Shown here: piece after piece, positions 1 to 12,431 of the stretch
How positions within the stretch are numbered: position 1 is the stretch's first letter
How the letters are laid out: each line of letters begins with the position of its first letter
From: Diprion similis
Taxonomy: Eukaryota > Arthropoda > Insecta > Hymenoptera > Diprionidae
Assembly: GCF_021155765.1 (NCBI RefSeq)
Contig: NC_060116.1
Location: forward strand, 1,612,001-1,676,000
Direction: 5' to 3'
DNA: 64,000 nucleotides
Translations under genes and position numbers: made by a program
Notes under the pieces: generated by a model
Databases searched by the model: none
Told to the model about the DNA's origin: nothing
What the model saw: only the letters and a program-made list of their open reading frames with translations

Positions 1-354
1 TTTCTTCAACAAAAACTGTTGATTACTTTAAAACCGTATATTATAAAAAAAAATCTCGTAGCTATTTTGTAGGAAATTTAATGCTCTACAAAAAATCTTT
101 CGTATCAAATTTTCGTAAATCTAACGTTCATTACGTTATTTGCAAAAAAATGGAGACAGTTCTTGGCTGATAAAGTGATAAATATTAGATATGAAAATTC
201 GACTGCTTGCAAGGGCGTGTTAGAGTTATTGGACAAGATTCGGGTTGTGGCCATTTTTTTCTATATATGATAATTATTTTTGAGGGCGGAGCGCAAAGAA
301 ATTCCGACATGACCAAAATAAGAACACATATACGTATATATATTAGGGTTTGCC
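1..354. other. AT-rich DNA, no gene seen
   Basis: No open reading frame of coding character is visible. The composition resembles the foldback that starts near 355, so this may be an older, more decayed part of the same repeat. Confidence 0.4.
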
Positions 355-1600
355 AAGAAATATCGATAGTTTTTTCATCATTCTCGGCTTAAAATATCAC
401 AGAAGATGACCAAACGAACATCCTGTTCAAAACGGATCCCATAATTTTGATTTCAGAGCTCCTCCATCGAAATTAAAATTTTCCCATTGAAATAACACCT
501 AAATGAGGATTTTTTAACATTATTCGTTTCTACAAGCTATGACGAAATTTTTTTTTCATCAAATTAATAAACGGACCGTATTCAGCATTGAATTTTGTAC
601 AAAAAATATCGTCGATCCAAATTTCTATCATCAAAATTGCTTTTTCCACAGAGTTGTGAGATTTCAATTTTAAAAAATTTTGAATTTATAGTATTTCTCA
701 ACTAAACTACTGAAGATAGAACAAGAAGCTGAATAGCAATAGTAGTAAAGATATAAGAGTTCTGGCGCACAATGGCGGCGTTTTGAGGGGGGGTTCCCCC
801 CATTGCTACGGGCCGGCCGGGCCGGCTGCACCCTTCGCGCCGCCCCCTTCGCGGCCCCCCCTTCGCCCCCCCCCCGCGCCGCGCGCCGCTGCAGCCGGCC
901 CGGCCGGCCCGTAGCAATGGGGGGAACCCCCCCTCAAAACGCCGCCATTGTGCGCCAGAACTCTTATATCTTTACTACTAGCAATTTTGTAGTTCATCCG
1001 ACGCTTTACAAAAAATTCCTCCGCAAATTTTTCATATTATCAATATTTAGAAAGTTATAGATCCTCAGATTTTAATTTTTTCAAATGAAATGATTACAGA
1101 ACTTTTTTTTCAATTATATAATTGAAGAAAAAAAAATCGAGGATCTGTAACCTTGAAAATATTGATGATATAAAAAATTTGTACGGAACTATGTTATAGA
1201 GCATCACATGAACTACAAAATTGCCGTTTAGCTTTTTGTTCTATCTTCAACAGTTTAGTTGACAAATACCAAAAACTCAACATTTTTGGAAATTAAAATT
1301 TTACGTCTCTATCGAAAGTGCAGTTTTGATAATAGAAATTTGGCTCAATGACATTCTTTGTACAGAACTTGATGCTCAATACGATCCGTTTATTGATTCT
1401 ATAAAAAAAAAAATTTCTTCGTGGCTTGCTGGAGGAAATAATGTTGAAAAATTTTCTTTTCTGTGGTATTTCAGTGGAAAGTTTTAGGTTCGATGGAGGA
1501 CCTCTGAAAATTGAAATTATGGGCTCCGTTTTGGACAGGATGTTTGTTTGGTCATCATTTGTGATACTTTGAGGGGAGAATGATAAAAAAAAGTTGTTTT
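355..1600. repeat. Long imperfect inverted repeat (foldback)
   Basis: The left arm (about 355-1076) reads as the reverse complement of the right arm (about 1131-1600), with the centre near 1103. For example, a GACCAAACGAACATCCTGT segment at 408 mirrors positions ending at 1553, and an ATTTTGTAGTTCAT segment near 985 mirrors 1208-1221. Outside the MITE at 741-979 the mirror coordinates sum to about 1961, and inside it to 2206. The difference of 245 is exactly the MITE plus its 6-bp duplication, so this is one foldback interrupted later. Arms look roughly 75-80% alike by eye. It could be a foldback transposon or a source of hairpin RNA; function is not shown. Confidence 0.75.
741..979. mobile_element. 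Palindromic GC-rich MITE, 239 bp
   Basis: Two 90-bp arms (741-830 and 890-979) are perfect reverse complements around a roughly 59-bp C-rich loop. The ends are AGTAGTAAAG and CTTTACTACT. AGCAAT is present on both sides (735-740 and 980-985) and reads as a 6-bp target duplication. The other arm of the surrounding foldback has the uninterrupted sequence, which supports insertion. It encodes nothing; short open frames inside merely mirror each other. The superfamily is not assigned, although a 6-bp duplication and AG-starting ends limit the choices. Confidence 0.85.
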
Positions 1601-1624
1601 TTAAACGTGCATTAAAATTTTGGT

Positions 1625-2115
1625 GGAGCATCTCGAATACTTTATCTCATTCAAATATGAGTCCATACTATTGATATTTAGAACCTATTTTATTTTTCAC
1701 ATTTTTAATTAACACGTAAAGAAAATCGGAAAATTCTTGAATTTTCTCTCTCGTAAACGGCTTGATTCTTAAACTATCTGAATACAGATTCATATAGGAA
1801 ATTTGAACCTCTACGAAAAAGTACTGCGATAGAATTTTCCTAACTCTAACCGATTAAAACATATTCGCATATGCCTCTATGTTTATAGACAAATATTGGT
1901 ATTCGGTTAAAGTTTCGTAAGTCGGAAAATTTAACCTTGTTACTTTTTCGTAGTGCCTGAAATTTCTCATAAGCATCTGTATTCAGATACTTCATAAGTC
2001 AAGCCATTTACGAGGAAAAAAATCTACAAATTTTGCGAAAACGAAACCGGCACTTCTAAATATCAATCTTAAGAGCTGATATTTAAATGAAATATGCTAT
2101 TTGAGATGCTCTACA
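1625..2115. repeat. Second imperfect inverted repeat
   Basis: The segment near 1625-1820 is mirrored by about 1935-2115, centred near 1870. Paired landmarks are GAGCATCTCGAATAC at about 1626 against the complement of GTATTTGAGATGCTC-like sequence near 2095, and the CTGAATACAG pairs at about 1780 and 1978. Arms are diverged. It lies next to the 355-1600 foldback and shares its base composition, so both may belong to one repeat family. Confidence 0.65.
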
Positions 2116-2446
2116 GAAGTTTTGATGGACGATTGAAATTTTTGGTTTTTTTTTCGGCACACCCTAATACATGTAAACAATTATACATATATTCAAAACT
2201 GGTCATTCGACTCATCAAAACGATAAAATTAATACAAGTATATTATATGTGTAGATACATGCACTATTATGTTTGGTCATATTAACTGCATATATCTTCT
2301 GTATCTTTAAAATGTACATAACATGCATGTCTCACATATATTCAAGGAAACACATATTTCATTTTTTCCTCACACACGTGTCATTTATGTCATCTACATT
2401 TTTCGCCATATGTGATTTATATGTTTATCCGTACGAGAGAGATTAG
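2116..2446. other. AT-rich spacer, no gene seen
   Basis: Short TA-rich tracts and no coding signal. I see no repeat boundary here other than the start of the non-LTR element at about 2447. Confidence 0.4.
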
Positions 2447-2868
2447 ATTAGATTACAAAATCATTTATTATGCCGTACCCCGATCTAGGGCCAAAGGGCA
2501 AATGAAAAAGAGAATACAGACAGTGGAAAGATAAAAAAAAAAGGAAAATTAGAAAAATTACAAGGTAAGCAGAGAAATCAATAAATTAAATATAAAATAG
2601 AAATAGTGAGTAAGAAAACATCTTCGGTATACCAGTGAGAATTAAAAAACATGCAGAAACGATATAATCGTGGAAGTGATTTGAAGAATATATGTAAGTC
2701 AAGAACCGCTGCAGAATCATCACAACAATGAACAAGGAAATAGATAAATAATAATAAACAATAAATAAATAAATAAATTAATAAATAAAAATAAATATTA
2801 AATAAATAAATAAAATAAAATAAATAATAATAAATAAATGAAAGAAACAAAAATAAAAATAGTAGACA

Positions 2869-3018
2869 GATTAAGATGGATCATTAAATGAAAATGAAAA
2901 ATGAAAAATTATAGATAAGATTAAGATGGATCATTAAATGAAAATGAAAAATGAAAAATTGTAGATAAGATTAAGATGGATCATTAAATAAAAATGAAAA
3001 ATGAAAAATTATAGATAA
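2869..3018. repeat. 50-bp tandem repeat, three copies
   Basis: GATTAAGATGGATCATTAAA recurs at 2869, 2919 and 2969 with an exact 50-bp period; a fourth copy starts at 3019 and diverges at once. Copies differ at only a few positions. It lies in the 3' UTR of the non-LTR element. Confidence 0.9.
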
Positions 3019-3354
3019 GATTAATAAATAAAATTAATCAATAAGTAAATGAATAGCCAGAGTAAAGTGTAAATTAGAGATACAATAGAAAGAAAGAGGA
3101 AACGTAGAAAGTAATAGGCGCTCGCTCTCAGTCTACAATGGAGACACTATTTATTTCAGCCGAAAGCAAATACTCAGAAAGCCTTGATTTAATCGCGTCT
3201 AAGGTGGACACAGACCTTACAGGGTGGGGTGATTTTGCCATACATAAAGGGCTGATAGTGTAAAAGAGTTCCGGTAGGTGGAAGTCCTGTGAGCAGGGAT
3301 AGCTAGAGAGGAAGTCCGATTTGTAATCGCTAACCTAGACGAGCGTCGAATATC

Positions 3355-3705
3355 CTAATTTTCCTCAACAGAGAACTCTCTAAGGTAGGAGGGGGAGGAC
3401 GTCCGAAGAATTTGGAAAAGGGTAGAGCCAAGGAACAATAAACGACGATCAGCCACTCTTATAATTAGCCACCTCAGCCTTTGGCGGTAAGGCGTAATGT
3501 GGACATCTCTCCTCAGATTAAATACAAATCTGATGCCACAGTTCACCAGCCTCTGAAGCTTGAGATTCAGATAATCAGTGAGGCCGTGATAAACTAAACT
3601 GCAGTGATCAATGTGTGGCATAATCAATGCCGAAACCAACACTGCTTTGATCTGAGGAGAGAGTAGTTCCCTCCGATAATTCAGCTTGTGCAACGTAGCA
3701 TGCAC
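3355..3705 (-). pseudogene. C-terminal fragment of non-LTR reverse transcriptase
   Basis: About 116 residues match the region after the catalytic palm of Jockey/CR1-like reverse transcriptases. The visible pattern is IDHCSLVYHGL, then LQRLVNCGIRFVFNLRRD, HITPYRQRLRWL and RRLLFLG. These are typical thumb and C-terminal motifs, with the RT active site and endonuclease missing because of 5' truncation. Just upstream, near 3722, the reading frame continues only after a shift (an LSWNYHV-like segment in another frame), so the copy is broken as well as truncated. In an intact element this protein would reverse-transcribe its own RNA at the target site. The exact clade is uncertain. Confidence 0.75.
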
Positions 3706-3749
3706 TTTCCTTGAAACATGTTGCTACATGGTAGTTCCAAGACAGATCA

Positions 3750-3753
<4 letters not shown>

Positions 3754-3792
<39 letters not shown>

Positions 3793-3796
3793 AGAG
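3754..3796. repeat. (AG)n microsatellite
   Basis: An almost pure AG run with one interruption near 3789. It marks the truncated 5' edge of the non-LTR fragment. Confidence 0.95.
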
Positions 3797-6700
3797 TAAG
3801 ACGCATTCAGAGTTCAGTGCAGCGGGTTCAATACCCGTGCCCTATATTTCCCGTGTGCTAAAATTCCACATGCCATAATCGCTATGTGTCATAGTGCCTC
3901 GTGTCGAAAATATTTTGTTCCACTGAGCCGTGGGTCAGGGTATCGAAATTAAATTATCTGCTATGTCTTTCGTGTGCCAAGTTCCATGCGTCACTGTTCT
4001 GTATGTCACACTCATGTGTATTATCTATGTGCCATTGGAGTATTTACCGTAGGGCCATTTCCCTATAGATATGAAACCAGAAAAAAACCTTATTCTCTCT
4101 TATTTATAAGTTAATCAATTTCAATAAGTTTTGCGGGAGTAGCTGCCTTTGATGTTCGAGTAAGTGATCAAAAAAAGGCAAATTCATGGTCGAGAACCTT
4201 TATTATACTTTTACCGTGATTTCTGTTGTTCGTCATGTTATGCCTGAGAAACACTTTTCTGCCTATGTGAGGTAATTCGAGAAGAAAAAACCTTCATGCA
4301 AATCTAAAGAATACTATGTGTTTTGAATTAGTTATTATGGACATGGAAAAAGACCAGCCCCGTTCGTGCGGTACTCTGAAGATGCGATTGAGAATGGAAA
4401 TGTGACACATGTCCCTTTGAATAATCTAAAATTTACCAGAAGCTAAACTAAAATTAATTAATTCAAATAAGCGCCTAAATGCTTATTGCTTTAAGTGTAA
4501 AAACGTCCTTGAACTATTTTTACATATAGTTTTCTTAATCCTGCACAACTGTTAATTAATGAATGACTTCAAATGTGTTTTCAGCTGAAAATAGGTGGCT
4601 CGGGTTAATTTTCGTAAGCAGTATGGGGACATTGATATTAATCGAGAGTGCGTTCATATATCCACTGTTTAATGATGGAGTATTTTACAATAACATGGAC
4701 AAGGTTGACAGAACTACGATAAACAGTTCGTATATTTTTGTTTTATTGAGTTCACAACTCTAGTTTTATTAAGTCAGAATAATTTCAGAATTATTCCCCA
4801 TGAATTCTGAATAGATGTACGTTTTATTCATAAGTTGTATTTTACTATGAACTTTACAAAATCACACACTCCAACACAGCTTTATAAAAAAAGACAGGCA
4901 AAAAATTCGTCTTAGATGGTGTATGTACACCACACTACACTAAATCATCACATTACTACTTAAAGATACCTTTTAAATTCAGATAATGATTGTTTATCTT
5001 GATAAATTTATAACTACGATAAGTAACAACATAAATACTTTGGTCAATATGTTCTATATTACGTAATATGTATACATATGTATATAGATTCACAAAATTA
5101 AATAAGTAAGCTAGTATATGCATAACCATATTACAAAATTAAATAAGTAGGCTACAAAGAGATTAAAAAATTTGTGCCTACCACTGGTACTTGGGAAAAA
5201 GCGCACGTATATTATGTTCTTCGAATTTGCTATTATTTTTAGCGTACAATATGGTTGAGGAAAGCTTACGAAATCCATATGTATCACGCCGTAGCGGACA
5301 GGTCATTTGCGATCAGCGAAAAAAAGTGGCGCATTAAGATTGTGAGATGAAATCAGATGAAGTATGAGGATATTCCAAGAAAATTATCTGAAGAAACAAT
5401 TTTATACGTTCAAAGCTGAATAACTTGCCATTGTTTTTTTGATCTTTTGACAAATCACACCTCCACTTTTACACACGCACAAACGCGTGCGCACCCACAC
5501 GCAGAAACCAACGCACATGTAAGAATGATCATCAGAATAAGAGTTTTGACGTTTTAATAGACAATTTTCTGAAAACAAAAGATTGTGGGTTGTCTCACGC
5601 AAATAATTGCATCTACATACTGCAAAACTAACAATAAGCATAATTTTCCGGAAGGTTGATGGTAAACCAGGGCTTAAATTTGACAGCTACTACCAGAATA
5701 ATTGACTATCAATTGAATTTGTTGAGAATTAAAGTTCATTTTACATGCCATGTACATGTATACATACTACTTGCGCGTGTATATATCTAATACATATAAT
5801 ACTCATACATATGTGTGATATGGAATGAAGTGTATACAGATCCGTATAAAGGTGTGAAGGGGTGTAATGTGTCTAATGTGGCTAATTCTCACTTTGGTAG
5901 AAAATGAGTATCTTCGACAGTATCAATCACGAAATAGTCACAGATTGCAAATAACACGAAGTACAAGGCAACTTCGACAAATCGCACCATGACCGCGACG
6001 AGACTGCTTCAGTGGGCTCCGGCTCGGCCGGGTGGCTGCCATGGCAACTCGAGCTATCCCGACCATCCCCGATCTCCAGCCCCTAAGGTACGAAAGAAAA
6101 ATTGAGAGCTGTGTAGGTATCTGGAAGCTCGATGTTAAAAGGGCGCAAGCGTAACTCCTACAACATCATGCGGCGCACGGCGCAGCAAGGGGAGCTGAGA
6201 AGTCGAGAGTTAACGGGAAAAAAGAAAAAAGGGACCGCCGCTGCACCGCGCTGGATGTATGGATCCACATATATTTCATGCGACGCAAACCCGTGGTACA
6301 ACCCTCTGCAGTAGAATGCGTAGGCAGATGGAACGGTACACCACCCGTAGTGTGAGTCGCATGATTCGCATGCACTCAACATGCTGTATGGATCCCGAAA
6401 TTTGACCGGAAACAATAAACACACGTTCCGCTGTACATAGAAAAGACACCTAATGATGTGTCACTCACCGATTTAAATTAAACTTACGAAAAGTACTGAA
6501 AAAGTACTGAAAAAGCCCTGTGCCTGTGAGAACTCTGCATTCCTGAGGTGTTCGGGATGCTATGTAAATTACTGATTCCCGTGTTGTTACGACACGTATC
6601 ACCCTGACTTCTGCTCGACTGCTTTTAATGGTGATGCTTCAAATGGTTAATAATTTGTACTCTATTACAAATCAAATTGGAGATATTGAAGATAATTCTT

Positions 6701-7202
6701 GTTCAATTTCACACAAACGACGGAAAAAAAATTATAAACAGCGTGATTTTGAGACGAAAATTCTCATTTAATGCTGAATTATTCATCGAATTTTCAGAAA
6801 TCTATAGTGCAAGTAATGTACATGGAAATAAAGGATTTGTTAAGTTGAAAAGAAACTGTTTAACCTGAGCAAATTGTATGATTGCGGGTGGGGAAACAGA
6901 TGTGTGATTTATTCAATCAAAATATTTAGTTGAATAAAATGGCCGGTACAACTCAATAGGTGATCAAGTCAATTACCTTATTCAGTTAATCAGACAATGC
7001 ATGTACTTCCAGCAACAGAATACATTTATGTATGAACACAATAATTAGTTGAAGGAACATCTCTACTGAATGGCTCCATCAACAATAGTTTTGTTCCAAG
7101 CAAACGCAGCCAGTGGATCAAAACTCGTCAATTCTGTTGCAATTCCGATTTCATTCAATCAACTAAACATTCAGTTCCACTGATGGTTTTTCGTAATCAG
7201 TT
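3797..7202. other. Unannotated AT-rich region with one GC-rich patch
   Basis: No protein family was recognised in about 3.4 kb. Open frames are short and lack coding character. The only notable part is 5990-6080, which is clearly more GC-rich, opens with ATG at 5989 and ends before a possible splice donor (CCTAAG followed by GTACGA near 6088). It could be a small exon or a promoter-proximal segment of a host gene, but there is no second line of evidence. A TATG/CATA-rich stretch around 5090-5820 is simple sequence. Confidence 0.35.
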
Positions 7203-7206
7203 GTAT

Positions 7207-8579
7207 TGTCACATCCTTGATGCCCTCTGTCCCTACTCATTAGTTTTATTTCAGTTTTCGATTGGATTCATTTATATCTTATATTTTTGAGTCTCCGTAT
7301 GCATTGTATGCATACGGCTTTCTTTATCACTTTTTACGGCTCTGGGAAATAACCACCCTCAGCTTATAATAATCTTACTCATTAAATAATGTTACGGGAT
7401 AATCCTTACCTAAACAGACTAGAATACACAAACTCTCTAAGAGTAACCAGATGACCGGAAATCGTTTCTCGATATTTCCAAGTATGCAGACTCTGGCACG
7501 CACGTGCAACGGATTAAAATCCATACAGCCATCTTTGAAGTGTCTGTTTGGACAGGGTCATCCCGAACATACAGTAGAATATTTTTTATCATGTACCAAA
7601 ACAAGCACGGCAATTCCCATCCGCGCTCATGGAAGAGAAGGGATTAGTTAAGATAGTTTTGCATGCTACACAGTACCGAAAGGGCGGGGGTAGTTAATGG
7701 CGAATGGAAAACTCAAAATCTTATCAAGACTTCCTTATTGGGCAGCTCTCTCAAAGATGTTGGGAACCAATCAGGAAGTAGTTTCTCTCAATTCTCAATT
7801 CTCAGTTTTCTGAACAGTCAGTCGTTACACAGACGTTACGCAGTCGTTAGATAGTCGTCAAGCAGTCCTTACCATTTCGTCAAGCAGTCGTTACATTTTC
7901 GTCAACCAGTCTTCAACAAGAAGAAGCAGCTCTCAGTTTTTTCAAGACATTCATTGCTCATTGCTTATTCGCAATTCTCATTTTTCTCAAGTCTCATTCT
8001 CAGGCTTCATTTTCTAATATATCTTCTCAGTTATTAACAGTCTTCAACAAGAAATCGTTCTCTCAGTTTTAGGCAGATCAATCAGACCAGAGAATCTGTT
8101 AGAAATTCAAAAGGTCTTTTATTTCATTTAATTTAACAAACCAAAGTGCTAAAAGGGAATTTCGTGACTTTACATTTAAACCTTTCATCTTTTATAATTA
8201 AAATCATTATAAGAATTTTCTTTAAACTCAATTTGAATAAACAAATACTCGTGTGTTAAACCTTGATTGAATAAACAAATATTCGTGTGTTAAACTGACA
8301 TCGCGAGGTAAACAATTAATTACCTTCAACGCCTAATATAAGTTAAACGATCAGTAACTTTAACCAATCTCACCACCGGCCGAACACGTAGAGCCGCCCA
8401 CATAGCCCGAATCAACGGTCACCAGCAAAAGGTAAGTGACCATTTTATTATCAAAGTCGGTTCAACCAAGGGGGAAAACGACATCAAAATTCAAATAATT
8501 CACCATCCGGGAAAACTAGTCCGAGCCAAGCGTTATATTTTTGGGAGTTGTTTGGTCATTGCCAACCCAGCCCATAACA
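7207..8579 (+). mobile_element. Solo LTR 'A' (1,373 bp), Ty3/gypsy-like
   Basis: The segment starts TGTCACATCC and ends CCCATAACA, giving the TG...CA termini of an LTR. It is flanked by GTAT at 7203-7206 and 8580-8583, a 4-bp target duplication typical of Ty3/gypsy integrases. A second, truncated copy of the first roughly 780 bp lies on the minus strand at 54932-56362, which proves it is a dispersed repeat. It contains a direct duplication of an AATAAACAAATA-CGTGTGTTAAAC motif near 8233-8298 that includes AATAAA signals. There are no coding parts, as expected for a solo LTR left by recombination between two LTRs. Confidence 0.85.
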
Positions 8580-9102
8580 GTATGACCAATTTCATTCAAT
8601 TGAGTGAACAATGTATTGAGTTAAACATAGATGTGGTCAACTGTATTCGACATTTGTTTGGTACGACACGGACTTGGGTTGTTCTTATGATTTTTTGTAT
8701 TCACTTTATAGACATTTATTCAGCCAAACAAAACCTCGTTTTGCAATAACATCAATGTAGAATTCAATGAAGCCACATTTCTCTCAACTTAGCAATAAAT
8801 CGTGTTTTTGCACTAATGTAACAGACTTGAATGGATTCAATTTGGATTGATTCAAATGCATGCTTTACTTAAGGACGTTCCCAAACAGCAGTCGTGCGCA
8901 ACTTACAGAAAGATCCCCCCCACGTCAAGTACCGTGCGTACAATAGGAAGTAGTTGAGGAGCAGTACGCTCCTTTGTCCCCTCTGATATGCGCAGAACTA
9001 AGAAAATGATCCTACTGTGCTACGTCTCAAATGTGGCAACCGTGAATTCTCAAGAGTGAGAGAGACATTGTTTACGTTGGTTAGAATTTTCTAAGCTCTA
9101 AA

Positions 9103-12100
9103 ATGCCTCCGCGATTAAGAAACGGAAGATTTGTAAAAAAAAGAAACTTGCCGAGAAAATAAATCGGGCCTTGGCCCGTATGTCGGACGCAAAGAAGAAG
9201 GAAATTCGAGTGACACCTGATGAAATAATTCAATCCGAAATTCCCGATGAGCATAGTATAGTCTCTTTGAGAGAGTTGGCTAAAAATCTGAAATGTACTA
9301 ACTGCCGAAGTCTTTTGGATATGGAAAAATTAAGTGATTTCGAAAAAGAAGGGCTTCACGCAAAGTTTCGAATAAAATGTGATTACTGTACGGAATGTAA
9401 TTCTGTAAATACAGGAGTGATAAGAAACCAAGCGTCTGACATTAACGCATCTGTGATTCTGGGTAAGTGTTTAAAGTTTATGTTGCTTAACGTGTAGACA
9501 ACTCATTAAAACGAAATTATTAATTCTGGACTCAATTGTATCTGGAGTTAATTGTTTTATTGTAAGAAATCACTGAAGCCCGCCAAGCTTTATAGGTTGT
9601 GTTTCTTATTATGTTCCAGGTGCGATACATGCAGGCGTGGGAAATACGAGTTTGAATAAAATTCTCGCTTGTGCGAATTTACCTCGTATAAATGATTATT
9701 TATATAAGAAGTATGAGAGCATTATTGGAAAAGTAATAGAAGCAGAAGCCAGCGATAGCTTAAACGAGCTGCGTCAGAAGAGAAAAATTTGGTCATTAAT
9801 AATGTTGAAAAGCTGTGTGATACACTGTGATCACTGATTACACATGTAACAACTAATTAATGAATTGAATTGTCAAGAGATACGGCAGTGTCTCGACGCC
9901 AATTAAAAAAAAAAAATCTATAAATAATAAACACCGATTTTTTTTTTAAATACTTTTATATTTCTATTACTTTTGTATTCCGTTACACATAATCAGGCTA
10001 TTTAGAATTATTATGTCGCAAAATTCTACGATATTGAATTGTATATGCTGTATAATTTGTCAATAAATTTTTTTTTCCTCTCACAGGCCTGTGGATATTG
10101 CTCGAGACATTTTTCCTCAGTTAGATATTATTAACGTAGCTTCGAATACTGTCGATTCGTCATTCGATCAAGCTTTAGGCGAAATAATTAATATTATAGT
10201 ATCCTTCGATATGGGCTGGTCGAGACGTGGGAATGGGCGTAGCTACGACAGCTTGAATGGCTACAGCACAGTGATTGGTTTTTTGTCTGGAAAAATTTTA
10301 GATTACGCCACAAGAAAAAGAAAATGCAAAAAGTGTGATTTAGGATATAAAAAAGAAGATCATGACTGCCGATTGAATTTCTACGGTAGTGCTAAGGCCA
10401 TGGAATTCAGTGCAGGAGTTCAACTTATCAATCGCAGTAGTATTTTGAAAGAAGTTGGGCTGCAAGTGAGCGTAATTGTAGGTGATGAGGATAGTTCTAT
10501 GATTGCTGCTGTACGAACGGACGAACCGCGTAAAAAATTCCATAAACTAGCCGATAGAAATCATCTGACGAAAAATTTTGCTGGTGAACTGTACAAAATG
10601 CGTGCTACATTCAAAGAATTAAAGAGGAAAGATGTTATTCCTCATATAAAGAAATGTTTCACGTACGCTGTATCACAAAATAGGGGTAATCCCCAGAATC
10701 TGTCAGATCATTTAAAACAAATACCTGATCATATCTTTGACAGACATGAAAATTGCGGTATTTGGTGCGATCCAAACAAAAAACATAACCTTCACTTATC
10801 TGATAAAACTTTGTATCACGAATTGGTGGGATTGTTTAAAAAATATGCATCAAACTCCCATAAATTTTCTATCGCAGCTTCAATCCAAGGCAATGAGAGC
10901 TTCAATAATATAGTGGCAAATAAAGCACCCAAAAATAAATGTTTAAGTACAAGTGCTGCTTGTGATATTAGAGTAGCAAAAGCAGTTTGCGTTAAAAATG
11001 ACGGTGAAAAAAGTATTTTAAATATAAAACAGAAACTAAATATTCCTAGTGGATCTCGTACTGTTGAGTTTGTTAAGCGAAGTGATTGGAAGCGAGAAAA
11101 AAGATCAAATCTGAGTCAGTTGAAATAAAAAAAATTAAGGCGCGTTGAATTGAAAAAAAAGAGAGAACTTTTAAGAAAAACTACTGAAAGAGTCGAAGGC
11201 ATTACTTATCAAAGTAACTGCGGAATCAATTAATGGAACATTGGCTCGGATAAACGCTCTGATAATAATAATAATATATCGGAAGATGATGCAAATATTG
11301 TTTATTTTGATATCGAAACTACTGGATTTGCAGCAGGCGCTCATATTTTGCAAATTGCAGCTGTGTGTGATGATCAAACTTTCAATGTTTATATACGTAC
11401 AACGGAAAATATTTCTGCGTCAGCAAGTGCAGTTACTCAACTTCGTTATAAACATGGAGATTTATTTCATGGCGAAGAGAAAGTTGAGACTGTTAAAATT
11501 CTTGATGCATTGAAATCTTTTGAAAAATTTCTATTCCATTTATCTGACGGAAAACGAAAATGTTTGTTAGTTGCACATAATGCCCTGTTCGATGCTCCTC
11601 GGCTTTTACGAGCTTTAGGAAATGCTAATGTACTTGGAGTATTGGATTTGATTTCAGGCTTTGCAGATACTTTGGCGTTATTCAGAAAAATATTCGTTAA
11701 CAGAAAAGGTCCCGGTCAATTTAAATTAGAAACTTTAAGTGAAGATTTCTTACAAACGTGTGATGATCAGCAGTCGTTTCACGATGCTGCTTATGACGTC
11801 TCAGTATTACAAACATTGATCAAAACGTTAAACTTAGAAAGTAATTTACTTTGTTCCTACAAAACCTGTGACTTTTATTTACAGGAAATATCTAAGTCAG
11901 ATAAAACAAAGTGCAATTTGCGACTGTTGACTGAATTATTCAATATTATTTCCATGAATATGTGCAAGAAATTAGCTGCAAATGATATTTCGTGTGACAG
12001 CTTAATAAAAATATATAAAGATGGAGGCGAAAAAGCTATTGTGCAATTGTTGACAGAAAAATTAGATGATAATAAGGTACGAATAACCAAAAAAAAAGAT

Positions 12101-12148
12101 ATTATTACAAAAGTCTTAGGCTTCCTCAAAAATAAAACCTCTAGCTAA
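9103..12148 (+). pseudogene. Mutator-like transposase fused to DEDDh exonuclease (broken)
   Basis: The likely start is ATG at 9103 (MPPRLRNGRF...). A one-base slip in the A8 run at 9135-9142 moves the frame, which then runs from before 9171. An N-terminal CTNC...CDYC cysteine region precedes a good intron (GTAAGT at 9463 to AG at 9619) that joins cleanly to GAIHAGVGNTSL. A second acceptor lies at 10086; the donor is unclear and a slip near 9780 alters the preceding frame. The exon from 10087 holds FDMGWSRRGNGRSYDSLNGY, a CKKCDLGY motif and VIVGDEDSS, typical of the transposase domain. In the same frame, past in-frame stops at 11126 and about 11231, follows YFDIETTG, AHNALFDAPRL and HDAAYDV, the exonuclease I, II and III motifs of the DnaQ type. 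A transposase with its own 3'-5' exonuclease could trim ends; that role is inference. Confidence 0.75.
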
Positions 12149-12431
12149 ATTTTAAAGGTGAAAACTAAAATAAATAAATAAAAGAATGACGTTGAATACT
12201 AATAAATATTTAATTTGTCATAATTATCGAGTTTTCATTTACCGAGTTTAATTTTATTTAATAAGGTACGAATAACCAAAAAAAAGATATTATTACGAAA
12301 GTCTTGGGCTTCCTCAAAAATAAAACCTCTAAATAAATTTGAAAAGTGAAAACTGAAATAAATAAATAAAAGAATGACGTTGAATACTAATAAATATTCA
12401 ATTTGTCATAATTATCGAGTTTTCATTTACC
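12072..12431. repeat. Tandem duplication of the gene 3' end (period about 189 bp)
   Basis: The stretch from about 12072 to 12243, covering the last codons, the stop and the 3' flank, is repeated at about 12261-12431 with a few substitutions (AGCTAA against AAATAA at the stop region). This is a local duplication within the Kolobok-like element and adds no coding capacity. Confidence 0.85.

Larger units (their letters stand above)
2447..3753 (-). mobile_element. Non-LTR retrotransposon, 5'-truncated 3' end (Jockey/CR1-like)
   Basis: The minus strand carries the C-terminal part of a reverse transcriptase ORF (3355-3705), then a long AT-rich 3' UTR, and ends at about 2447 with a tandem AATCT-type tail (complement of GATTAGATTAGATTAC). 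Simple tails of that kind are common at the 3' ends of Jockey/CR1-like elements. The 5' end is lost at the (AG)n tract at 3754, which matches the usual 5' truncation of LINE-type copies. The UTR holds a 50-bp tandem triplication. No target duplication was identified. Confidence 0.7.

Noticed and set aside
702..1060. Overlapping GC-rich open frames on both strands
   Set aside because: They lie in the arms of the 239-bp palindromic MITE and give mirrored Gly/Arg/Ala/Pro-rich translations with no coding character.
2578..2850. Minus-strand open frame rich in Tyr, Phe and Ile
   Set aside because: It is the translation of AAT/AAAT simple repeats in the LINE 3' UTR.
5402..5641. 79-codon minus-strand frame near 5.5 kb
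   Set aside because: Low-complexity Cys/Val-rich translation over a CA-rich tract, with no domain, splice context or homology I know.
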